Shown piece by piece: positions 50,750-57,676 of a DNA stretch of 57,676 bases. The notes below the pieces were generated by a model. It worked only from the letters and a program-made list of their open reading frames with translations, was not told where the DNA came from and made no database searches. Position numbers and translations under genes: made by a program. Position 1 is the stretch's first letter; each line of letters begins with the position of its first letter. This stretch comes from Chloroflexus islandicus (GTDB lineage Bacteria; Chloroflexota; Chloroflexia; Chloroflexales; Chloroflexaceae). The stretch lies in contig NZ_LWQS01000052.1 in NCBI RefSeq assembly GCF_001650695.1, positions 1 through 57,676 of the forward strand. Reading direction: 5' to 3'.

Positions 50750-52093
50750 TTACGCTTTCCGCATCTTCTTAAACCGGGCGCTGTGCTGTTCGTTCTCGGT
50801 GATGATGATCTTGACCGGAATCTTGTACGGTGCGAGCCGGTCGCGGCAGAAGGCGCGCACCCGTCGCTTAAACTCGTTTGGGTCTTCCGGCTCGAACAGG
50901 TTGAAGCGAGCGGTAACGATCTGACCGGTGATGGGATTGCTCTCACCCACTACGGCCACGTCTTTCACATTTGGCATCTGCAAGAGCACGCTCTCGACCT
51001 CTGCCGGGTAGACCTTCTGCCCGCCGACGTTGATGATCTCGCTCCGCCGGCCCAAAATGCGGATGTATTCGCCATCAACTTCGACCACATCCTGCGTATT
51101 CATCCAACCCTCTTCGTCGAACGGGCTCGGTGCGTTGAGGTAGCCGAGCATGGCCGATTTGGCCCGCACCCACAGCACGCCATCGACGATCTTGGTCTCG
51201 AAGCCTTCGCCGCCGACTTTGACCCATAGTGAATTGGAATCGCGTGACTTTGAGCGCAAGATGCCGAGCTCCGAGAGACCATACGTTTGCAAGAGCTGCA
51301 CATTGGGGAAGAGGTCGTGAATCCGGTGTAAGGTGCTCTCTGGCATCACCTCGGTGCCGTAAGTGATCAGCTCAAGCGACGAGAGGTCATAGCGCCGGTA
51401 GGCTTCCGAAATCAACAACAAATTGAGAAAGGTCGGCGAGGTTGGCAGGGTCTGCACCCGGTGCGTCTCGATGGCGCGGCAAACGACATCGGGATCGCGC
51501 GATTGCACCGCCACCACCGTGCCGCCGTTGGCCAGCGTATAAAAGAGCGTATTGATCCCGCCGATATGGTCGAGCAGCAAAAAGGTCAGTGTCACCCGGC
51601 GATGGCGCGGCACTTGGAACTTCTCTAACAGCGGGATGAAATCGTGCAAGGCAGCCTTGCTCTTGCCAGTCGAACCCGACGAGAAGAGCACCAACCCCGG
51701 ATGGCCGCGTTCGATCAACTGGCGGGTGAGCGGATTGGTCACAGCAACAGCGCGGCGCTCGATCCGCCACTGATCATTGTCGTCGAAACTGACCACGACC
51801 TGCACTTCGGCGATGGCCAGAAACTCGTCGCGCTGCGCAGCAACGCTGCGGGTCAGCGGCACGACAATCGTGTTGTGCTCGATCAGGGTCAAGAGCAAAC
51901 TCACCGCGTTCGGCGAATAATCGCCTTCGATCGTCACGACATGGCCGGGGCCGACATCGTGTTGGTCGAGCGCCGCGTGCCACGCTTGCATGCGTGCCAG
52001 CAGGTCGCGGTATGGGTAGGGATGGTCGTTCCAGACAATGGCCGGATGATCGGCGAACTGTTCCATCCGTTCACGAAGCCATGCGATGCTCAT
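50750..52093 (-). CDS. AMP-forming acyl/amino-acyl ligase of an ACP module
   Basis: The 447-residue ANL-superfamily enzyme has P-loop LVLFSSGSTGKSKA, TYGLSELG, GYLNAP and the hinge region ILGRRSEIINVGGQKVYPAEVE. A C-terminal Lys-rich end (ARFKKMRKA) probably holds the catalytic Lys. It is short for an acyl-CoA ligase and sits with an ACP and an SDR, so it probably loads an acid onto the ACP. Two ATGs compete. GGAGG overlaps the first (52105) but is correctly spaced for the ATG at 52093, so I chose the latter. Confidence 0.85.
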   Translation of the reverse strand: MSIAWLRERMEQFADHPAIVWNDHPYPYRDLLARMQAWHAALDQHDVGPGHVVTIEGDYSPNAVSLLLTLIEHNTIVVPLTRSVAAQRDEFLAIAEVQVVVSFDDNDQWRIERRAVAVTNPLTRQLIERGHPGLVLFSSGSTGKSKAALHDFIPLLEKFQVPRHRRVTLTFLLLDHIGGINTLFYTLANGGTVVAVQSRDPDVVCRAIETHRVQTLPTSPTFLNLLLISEAYRRYDLSSLELITYGTEVMPESTLHRIHDLFPNVQLLQTYGLSELGILRSKSRDSNSLWVKVGGEGFETKIVDGVLWVRAKSAMLGYLNAPSPFDEEGWMNTQDVVEVDGEYIRILGRRSEIINVGGQKVYPAEVESVLLQMPNVKDVAVVGESNPITGQIVTARFNLFEPEDPNEFKRRVRAFCRDRLAPYKIPVKIIITENEQHSARFKKMRKA

Positions 52094-52118
52094 AGCAGCC
52101 TCCATGCGGTAACCGGCG

Positions 52119-52823
52119 TCAGCCGCCGCCGCCGAGATAGATCACTTGGCCGGTGATATAATCACTGGCCGGATTGGTAAAAAAGTCAATCACATGGGCC
52201 ACATCGGCAAAGGTGCCAAAGCGCCGGATCGCAAGCGTATCGATGATATGCTGCAACTTCTCGCGCGGCACACCCCGGATCAGATCGGTCTCGATCGGCG
52301 TTGGCCCAATCGCGTTGACCGTGATCCCAAAGGGCGCAAATTCACGCGCCAGCACGCGGGTCAGCATTTCGACCGCACTCTTCGCAGCGGCGTAGAGCGC
52401 CTCTCCCTCAAGTCGCAGCGGCACCGCGATGGTGCTAAAGTTAACGATACGACCATAGTTGCGCCGGCGCATCAGCTTAGCCGCTTCCCGGCAAACTAGA
52501 AAACTGCCCAACACGTTAATATTCAAGATACGGCTGGCCGTTTCTCCCGGCGTCAGTAGGGCATGGTTCATTGCCGCAATCCCAGCATTGTTGATCGCGA
52601 TATCAAGCCGGCCATGCCGGCGCTGAATGGCGCTCAACATCGCTTTGACCTGCCCCTCGTTGCTGACATCGACTTGATGGTGCGTGTAGCCGGGCAGTTC
52701 CCAATCGACTGCGCTGCGCGCGCATCCTTCAACCAATGCGCCGCGTTGCAGAAAATGCTCAACCAGAAAGCGCCCGATTCCGCGGCTGCTGCCGGTAATC
52801 AGCACCACTTCCTGCTCAGTCAC
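52119..52823 (-). CDS. Short-chain dehydrogenase/reductase (FabG-like)
   Basis: The 234-residue SDR has the cofactor motif TGSSRGIG (10-17), NNAG (78-81) and the catalytic triad Ser130, Tyr144 and Lys148 (YAAAK). The C-terminus (SDYITGQVIYLGGG) is FabG-like. Adjacent to an ACP gene, it may reduce a 3-ketoacyl-ACP to a 3-hydroxyacyl-ACP, or act on a sugar. Its start overlaps the ACP gene's end by 8 bases. Confidence 0.9.
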   Translation of the reverse strand: MTEQEVVLITGSSRGIGRFLVEHFLQRGALVEGCARSAVDWELPGYTHHQVDVSNEGQVKAMLSAIQRRHGRLDIAINNAGIAAMNHALLTPGETASRILNINVLGSFLVCREAAKLMRRRNYGRIVNFSTIAVPLRLEGEALYAAAKSAVEMLTRVLAREFAPFGITVNAIGPTPIETDLIRGVPREKLQHIIDTLAIRRFGTFADVAHVIDFFTNPASDYITGQVIYLGGGG

Positions 52824-53139
52824 GTCCGTGCTCCTCGGTGATCAATTGCTCGAGGTAATCAACCAAGGCTCCAACGCTACGGAATGGACTGTTGCGCTGT
52901 GACATCGCCCGATCATCGGCTAAGGTCAACGCCAAGCCATACTCCTCTTCGAGCCGTTGCTCAAGATCGACCACCATGGTCACGAGCGCCAAAGAATCGA
53001 GCAGTGCTCCCTTGCCGAAGAGGAGCGTGGACTCGTCAATCGTTGCCGGCAAGGGGCGTCCACTCTGTTCGAGCACGTCGCGCAAGCTGGTGATGACGAG
53101 GTTGGCGAGATTTGTTCGGCTCACGGGTAGACTGGTCAT
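52816..53139 (-). CDS. Acyl carrier protein
   Basis: The 107-residue protein is an acidic helical carrier with Ser49 in GALLDSLALVTMVVDLE, the phosphopantetheine attachment site (DSL). It is longer than housekeeping AcpP and diverged from it, so it is probably a dedicated carrier for the ligase/SDR module. AGGAG lies nine bases before the ATG and overlaps the TAA of the upstream LamG gene, which supports coupled translation from the surface-protein gene. Confidence 0.87.
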   Translation of the reverse strand: MTSLPVSRTNLANLVITSLRDVLEQSGRPLPATIDESTLLFGKGALLDSLALVTMVVDLEQRLEEEYGLALTLADDRAMSQRNSPFRSVGALVDYLEQLITEEHGRD

Positions 53140-53146
53140 ACGCTGG

Positions 53147-54292
53147 TTACTCCTGTATCGATGATGCTTGTACGCTGTGCAAACGGCTAATCAGAGGTAG
53201 GTAGATACGGGTTTCGTGGTCGCCTTCCGGCGGTGCGCTTCCTATTGTTGGCGTCGTGGTCGCGGTGCTCACCGGGGTGTTGGTTGCGGTGCTCACCGGG
53301 GTGTTGGTCGCGGTGCTCACCGGGGTGTTGGTCGCGGTGCTCACCGGGGTGTTGGTCGCGGTGCTCACCGGGGTAGCGGTAGGAGTGATCCCGCCGCCAA
53401 ACGGCGTATCGGTTGACCAGTGTTGGGTCGGGTCGCCGTCGCGTGGTTTGATCTCACCAGCGCTGACCCCTCCCGGTGCGCTGTCGGTGATGACCGTCCC
53501 CACACCTTCATCAAACCGGTAGAGCGCAACCGTATCCGCATCAACCGGATGCGGTGCGGTTGGCCGGAGAAAGGCGTCAGTATAGCGCACAACCCGCGAG
53601 AGGCGGAGATCGTCGAGCAAGCCGTTGTAATGCCGGCTGCCGGGGTAATCGTGCTTTTCGGCTCCCAGCACCAAGAAAGGGTCACTAGCGGGGTACGCGG
53701 TGGTGCGATTGAGCCGGTAATCGATCCGTCCGGCTGGGCCGGCAAGAACGCCATCAGGCTGGCCATCGACAAACAAGCGCACCTGCCCGCTCTCGGCGCG
53801 GGTGATTGCGATGTGATGCCATTGCCCGTCGGTCACGATCGTGGCGCCGGTCAAGAGGCGGTCATCGCTGCCGATGCTCACCCCCACCACCAATCGCTGA
53901 TTGCAGATGGCGACGCCGTAATCGCCGTAATCGCCAGCGCCAAACACATCGCGGTCGATGAGGATGTTGCCAGTATACCAACCGCCGGGACAGGCCGGGG
54001 CAGGGTTGTTGGTAGCCGTCGCTTTCATCCAGAACTCAATCGTGAATGTGCTGCTTACATTGACGGGATATGATGTAGTCAGACGGCCACTAGAGTCGAG
54101 CGAACCAAGCGGAATCTTAACACGATCGTGATCAGTAGCGCCACTTCCGTAGAAGCGTAGCGATGACCCTCGCTGTGCTTGCAGCGGTTTAACCAGATTC
54201 TGCATATCGAACAACATCGTAAGGCATAGCAGCCCAGCCAACGTGAGTTTGAACGTGGCTCGGTTGAGATGGTATCCGTGGTAGGGCTGCAT
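53147..54292 (-). CDS. Secreted LamG-domain protein with Thr/Pro repeats and YLPL motif
   Basis: The 381-residue protein has a signal sequence (about 14-30, probable cleavage near LQAQ) and a LamG/concanavalin-like domain (about 42-290; FTIEFWMKA, GQWHHIAITRAESG, RLFVDGQP, LDDLRLS). Then come five copies of TNTPVSTA (about 300-345), and RIYLPLISR close to the C-terminus. LamG domains bind or cleave carbohydrates. The YLPL-type end recurs, to my knowledge, on Chloroflexota secreted proteins. The gene is 16 bases after the giant LamG gene and 7 bases before the ACP gene. Confidence 0.85.
   Translation of the reverse strand: MQPYHGYHLNRATFKLTLAGLLCLTMLFDMQNLVKPLQAQRGSSLRFYGSGATDHDRVKIPLGSLDSSGRLTTSYPVNVSSTFTIEFWMKATATNNPAPACPGGWYTGNILIDRDVFGAGDYGDYGVAICNQRLVVGVSIGSDDRLLTGATIVTDGQWHHIAITRAESGQVRLFVDGQPDGVLAGPAGRIDYRLNRTTAYPASDPFLVLGAEKHDYPGSRHYNGLLDDLRLSRVVRYTDAFLRPTAPHPVDADTVALYRFDEGVGTVITDSAPGGVSAGEIKPRDGDPTQHWSTDTPFGGGITPTATPVSTATNTPVSTATNTPVSTATNTPVSTATNTPVSTATTTPTIGSAPPEGDHETRIYLPLISRLHSVQASSIQE
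53262..53374 (-). repeat. 24-bp tandem coding repeat in the LamG protein
   Basis: Four complete 24-bp units (53262-53285, 53286-53309, 53310-53333, 53334-53357) and one 17-base partial unit encode the eight-residue TNTPVSTA linker. The units are identical except for one base in the first. Changes in copy number would keep the frame. Confidence 0.9.
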
Positions 54293-54308
54293 CCCTTACC
54301 TTCCTCCT

Positions 54309-57300
54309 TTACGGCGCTGCTGGCGCGGTTGACGTCACCCAGAGGGGATCGTCAGCATCAGCGTTCGGCGTGGTGCCAAGGGTCAAGGTGCGATTATTGC
54401 CGGAACGGTCGGTGGTGACTTGGCCGCTCCCTTCGTTGAAGCTAAACAAGGCCACTGTGTTGGCATCGGTCGCGAAGGCGGCGCTGGGTGGCGTAAAGGC
54501 GGCGGTGTAGCGAATCGTATTCGAGACGCGCAGTTCGTCGATCTGGCCGGCGATGAAGCCGTAGCCGGGTACGCCGCCGAGCACGAAGTCGGGGCCGGCG
54601 GTAATTGTTCCCACGGTGACGGCGGTGCTGGGTGCGCCGTTGACGAAGACGCGAGCCGTGCCGGCAGCGTCGTAGGTGACGGCGATGTGATGCCACGTAT
54701 TGGCCGTCAGGGTGGTGGGATGCGCTGCCGAAACCCACTGGCCATTAGTGCGCAAGACCCACCAGACCACGCGGTTATTCTCCAGTTCCAAGGCCCAACC
54801 GGTGTTGCCAGTAGCATCGCTGGCAGCGATAACGCCGGTTTGGCCCGTGGCGCTGGGGCGGAACCAGAATTCGAGGGTATGGCTGGCGTTCAGGCCGGGG
54901 ATCGCCGCGCCGCGTGCGCTGTCGTTGCTCACGAAGCTGAGCGCGAAGTTACTGATTGGTACGGGGGTGTTGGTGGCCGTCGCGGTTGGTGATGGTGTAT
55001 TCGTAGCGGTGGGTGTTGGCGACGGGCCGGCAGTCGCCGTTGCTGTCGGCGTCGGTGACGGGCCGGCAGTCGCTGTTGCCGTTGGCGTCGGCGACGGGCC
55101 GGCAGTCGCTGTTGCCGTTGGGCTAGGTGTGTTGGTTGCCGTCGGGCTAGGTGTGTTGGTTGCCGTCGGGCTAGGAGCCGGCGTTGCTCCCGGCGCACCG
55201 CCAGTTGGTGCGGTTGACGTCACCCAGAGGGGATCGTCAGCATCAGCGTTCGGCGTGGTGCCAAGGGTCAAGGTGCGATTATTGCCGGAACGGTCGGTGG
55301 TGACTTGGCCGCTCCCTTCGTTGAAGCTAAACAAGGCCACTGTGTTGGCATCGGTCGCGAAGGCGGCGCTGGGTGGCGTAAAGGCGGCGGTGTAGCGAAT
55401 CGTATTCGAGACGCGCAGTTCGTCGATCTGGCCGGCGATGAAGCCGTAGCCGGGTACGCCGCCGAGCACGAAGTCGGGGCCGGCGGTAATTGTTCCCACG
55501 GTGACGGCGGTGCTGGGTGCGCCGTTGACGAAGACGCGAGCCGTGCCGGCAGCGTCGTAGGTGACGGCGATGTGATGCCACGTATTGGCCGTCAGGGTGG
55601 TGGGATGCGCTGCCGAAACCCACTGGCCATTAGTGCGCAAGACCCACCAGACCACGCGGTTATTCTCCAGTTCCAAGGCCCAACCGGTGTTGCCAGTAGC
55701 ATCGCTGGCAGCGATAACGCCGGTTTGGCCCGTGGCGCTGGGGCGGAACCAGAATTCGAGGGTATGGCTGGCGTTCAGGCCGGGGATCGCCGCGCCGCGC
55801 GCTCTGTCGTTGCTCACGAAGCTGAGCGCGAAGTTGCTGCCAGCGACAGGCGTGTTGGTGGCGGTTGCCGTCGGGCTTGGAGTTGCTGTCGGTACAGGTG
55901 TATTGGTTGCCGTCGGCGTCGGCGACGGGCCAATGGTCGCTGTAGCCGTCGGCGTCGGCGACGGGCCAATGGTCGCTGTAGCCGTCGGTTCTGTCGAAGC
56001 GGCTAACGTAATGGTCGCATATCCCATCACTTCACGCGCATTGAACACTTGCACCAGCGCGCTAGTATCGGCGCTGAGACCGGTGATGGTAAAGGTAATA
56101 CTCTTCGCCCCCGCTGGTGCCCCCGCAGGGAGGCGCAACAGCAATGCGCCACGGGCCACACCGCCAGCGAGCGCATCAGTTACGGCGGCGGGATCAACCG
56201 CAAGGTTAGCCCCACTGCCAAAGCCGCTCACTGCGCCGGCGCTCAGCGCATTGGTTGGGATGCTCGGTGGCAATGTGATTAACACACTGCCTCCTACTGG
56301 AATCGCATCCGTCGTAAAATTCAGCGTATAGCTGGTACCGGTCTGCGCAACGCTGATGCTCAGCGGTGTGCCGGGAGTCATAGCGGCCAGCGCGAAGCGG
56401 CGCGAATTGGGCCGCGTGCTGGTTGTGTAATAGAGCCGGTACGACGGCCCTTCCTTCAACGCGCGCACGGCCCACACTTCATCAGGCGAGCCCACGTTGA
56501 TCGGGTCCATTGTGCCTGTCCACACCGGCGTGTTCGGTACAGCACGGGTCCAGTTGCGGCCATCAGTTGAGACCAGATAGCCGGTGGTGTAACCACTGCT
56601 ATAACCATTGGCCTCGAACCACATCCGGTAGATCGCGCCGTCTTTGATGACCATTGGCACGCCGGCGTTGTTGTCGTCAAAGTTGCCAAAGGGCGCAGGC
56701 TGCACTACCGAGCCGTCGCTGAAAGTTGCGATTCGCGTCCAGTTGATTCCATCTGGTGAGACAGCGTAACCGATGCGGAAAAGATAACTGCTTACATTGT
56801 TCACACCCTCAAACCACATCCGGTGGCAGACGCCGCTGGTGCGACCATTCTCGCAGGGTGCGATCGGTGACGCTTCATCAACGAGGACAACTGGCGCAAC
56901 CACATACGTGGCATCAAATTGATTGGCCTGTCCCGACGCACGGATCATTGCGCCGCCGGCCAATGGGCCGGACACGCGCGTCCACGTGATACCATCGGTT
57001 GATTCGGCCATGCCTAAGCCATCGATCATACCCGATGATGCAAACCCGCTGTAGTACATCCGAAAGCCATTGCCATAGCGGATGACATGCATTGTTGTCA
57101 CGCCAAGGTTATCGAAGCTGCCGGGGACGCCAGATCCCACGAAAACTGCTCCACCAGTAAGTGGGCCGGGAACCCGTGTCCATGCGATGCCATCAGGTGA
57201 AACGGCATAGCCAATCCGCCGGATTCCATCACTGACACCGACATACCACATCCGGTAGCAGACGCCGCTCGTGCGTCCGTTCTCGCAGGGACGGAGCGCC

Positions 57301-57676
57301 GATGCTTCATCAAACACAACGCTCGGCGGGAAGATTTCGTCAACATCGAAGCTAGTGCCGCCGCCGCCGCAGGCACTGCCTGCGACGCCGAAGATTGCTC
57401 CGCTGGCACATGAGCCGGTGACGAAGGTCCAAGGCTGATTGTTGCCGCTTGGCGGCGGGGTTGGCGTAGGCGTAGCAGTATTTGTTGGCGCCGGGGTTGG
57501 CGAATTAATCGGTGTTGGGGTCGCTGTTGGCGGTATTGGTGTTGGGGTTGGAGTAGGGACGATACCGCTGCCGGTAATCGTTACCGTGGTATACTCCAAT
57601 ACCTCGCGGCTGTCGAAGGTCTGCACCAGCACGGTGGTGTCTGCCGCAGGCGGGGTGGCAATCGCAAACGAAATAC
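54309..57676 (-). CDS. Giant surface protein with two LamG domains (5' end outside window)
   Basis: At least 1120 residues are visible, and the frame is open to the right edge at 57676, so the true start lies outside. In order it has the end of a repeat domain (DTTVLVQTFDSREVLEYTT), a TPTPTP linker, and a beta-propeller-like region of five GH43-type units (for example MWYVGVSDGIRRIGYAVSPDG). Then come a second copy of the DTSALVQVFNAREVMGYAT domain, another linker and two almost identical LamG domains (WHHIAVTYDAAG, LRVSNTIRYTAAF) separated by a PSPTATAT linker. It is most likely a cell-surface or sheath glycan-binding protein. The stop overlaps the next gene's AAAGGAGG site. Confidence 0.85.
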   Translation of the reverse strand, partial: ISFAIATPPAADTTVLVQTFDSREVLEYTTVTITGSGIVPTPTPTPIPPTATPTPINSPTPAPTNTATPTPTPPPSGNNQPWTFVTGSCASGAIFGVAGSACGGGGTSFDVDEIFPPSVVFDEASALRPCENGRTSGVCYRMWYVGVSDGIRRIGYAVSPDGIAWTRVPGPLTGGAVFVGSGVPGSFDNLGVTTMHVIRYGNGFRMYYSGFASSGMIDGLGMAESTDGITWTRVSGPLAGGAMIRASGQANQFDATYVVAPVVLVDEASPIAPCENGRTSGVCHRMWFEGVNNVSSYLFRIGYAVSPDGINWTRIATFSDGSVVQPAPFGNFDDNNAGVPMVIKDGAIYRMWFEANGYSSGYTTGYLVSTDGRNWTRAVPNTPVWTGTMDPINVGSPDEVWAVRALKEGPSYRLYYTTSTRPNSRRFALAAMTPGTPLSISVAQTGTSYTLNFTTDAIPVGGSVLITLPPSIPTNALSAGAVSGFGSGANLAVDPAAVTDALAGGVARGALLLRLPAGAPAGAKSITFTITGLSADTSALVQVFNAREVMGYATITLAASTEPTATATIGPSPTPTATATIGPSPTPTATNTPVPTATPSPTATATNTPVAGSNFALSFVSNDRARGAAIPGLNASHTLEFWFRPSATGQTGVIAASDATGNTGWALELENNRVVWWVLRTNGQWVSAAHPTTLTANTWHHIAVTYDAAGTARVFVNGAPSTAVTVGTITAGPDFVLGGVPGYGFIAGQIDELRVSNTIRYTAAFTPPSAAFATDANTVALFSFNEGSGQVTTDRSGNNRTLTLGTTPNADADDPLWVTSTAPTGGAPGATPAPSPTATNTPSPTATNTPSPTATATAGPSPTPTATATAGPSPTPTATATAGPSPTPTATNTPSPTATATNTPVPISNFALSFVSNDSARGAAIPGLNASHTLEFWFRPSATGQTGVIAASDATGNTGWALELENNRVVWWVLRTNGQWVSAAHPTTLTANTWHHIAVTYDAAGTARVFVNGAPSTAVTVGTITAGPDFVLGGVPGYGFIAGQIDELRVSNTIRYTAAFTPPSAAFATDANTVALFSFNEGSGQVTTDRSGNNRTLTLGTTPNADADDPLWVTSTAPAAP
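54325..54950 (-). repeat. LamG direct repeat, copy 2 (C-terminal)
   Basis: These 626 bases recur at 55210-55835 (offset 885) and encode the last LamG domain of the giant surface protein. I see only two base differences, both near 54915-54918, giving Ser instead of Arg in the protein. Confidence 0.9.
55210..55835 (-). repeat. LamG direct repeat, copy 1
   Basis: This is the partner of 54325-54950. The near-identity over 626 bases, silent positions included, indicates a very recent duplication or ongoing gene conversion, whereas the linker between the copies has diverged into its own PT repeats. Confidence 0.9.

Noticed and set aside
54700..56331. Plus-strand long frames opposite the giant LamG gene
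   Set aside because: They repeat with the same 885-base offset as the LamG duplication and consist of Val/Gly-rich antisense of the PT linkers. Homology supports only the minus-strand frame.

Overview
The window looks like a chromosomal segment of a filamentous anoxygenic phototroph of the Chloroflexota (Chloroflexus/Roseiflexus type). The main evidence is a bchY-bchZ pair for bacteriochlorophyll synthesis. Supporting signs are high GC, surface proteins with long Thr/Pro linkers, a C-terminal YLPL-type motif on a secreted protein, and many dispersed palindromic repeats in the gaps. The species cannot be named from sequence reading alone. I see no rRNA, tRNA, CRISPR array or complete insertion sequence.

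Region 1 (1-13.4 kb) is mixed housekeeping and photosynthesis. It holds an RpiB-type isomerase, a small HD (p)ppGpp-hydrolase-like protein, peptide deformylase, a lipoprotein, surE, bchZ and bchY (ATGA overlap), a tyrosine recombinase, uppP, a GSA-aminomutase-like class III aminotransferase coupled to a metallophosphoesterase, and a Cys-cluster/TM/Pro-Thr-rich protein behind a near-consensus promoter. Four gaps are filled with repeats.

Region 2 (13.4-27.4 kb) is a signalling block. A five-gene minus-strand operon encodes a GAF histidine kinase, a multi-PAS hybrid kinase, a single REC protein, an Hpt/REC/REC/GGDEF protein and a REC-ParA (CpaE-like) protein. Divergent from it are a GAF/PAS/HD-GYP c-di-GMP phosphodiesterase, a two-domain PPK2 polyphosphate kinase and a small membrane protein. 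Three of these genes are split by frame disruptions: a run of 10 C between Hpt and REC, a 1-base shift before the HD-GYP half, and an exact 8-bp tandem duplication in PPK2. In each case a simple indel restores a full-length, correctly ordered protein.

Region 3 (27.4-57.7 kb) begins with a plus-strand acyl-CoA ligase. The rest is a roughly 28-kb minus-strand cell-surface glycan locus. It encodes nucleotide-sugar enzymes (WecB epimerase, Gfo/Idh dehydrogenase, DegT aminotransferase, GmhA-type SIS isomerase), a WbaP/WcaJ-type initiating transferase, several GT2/GT4 and membrane GT-C type glycosyltransferases, an SMR/EamA-like small transporter, a B12-binding radical SAM enzyme, two hexapeptide acyltransferases and a polysaccharide deacetylase-like protein. 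At its right end a six-gene operon joins two LamG surface proteins to an acyl carrier protein, an SDR reductase, an AMP-forming ligase and the deacetylase-like protein. This could be a module that makes and attaches an acyl group to a surface sugar. The largest LamG gene runs off the right edge and contains a nearly perfect 626-bp internal duplication.
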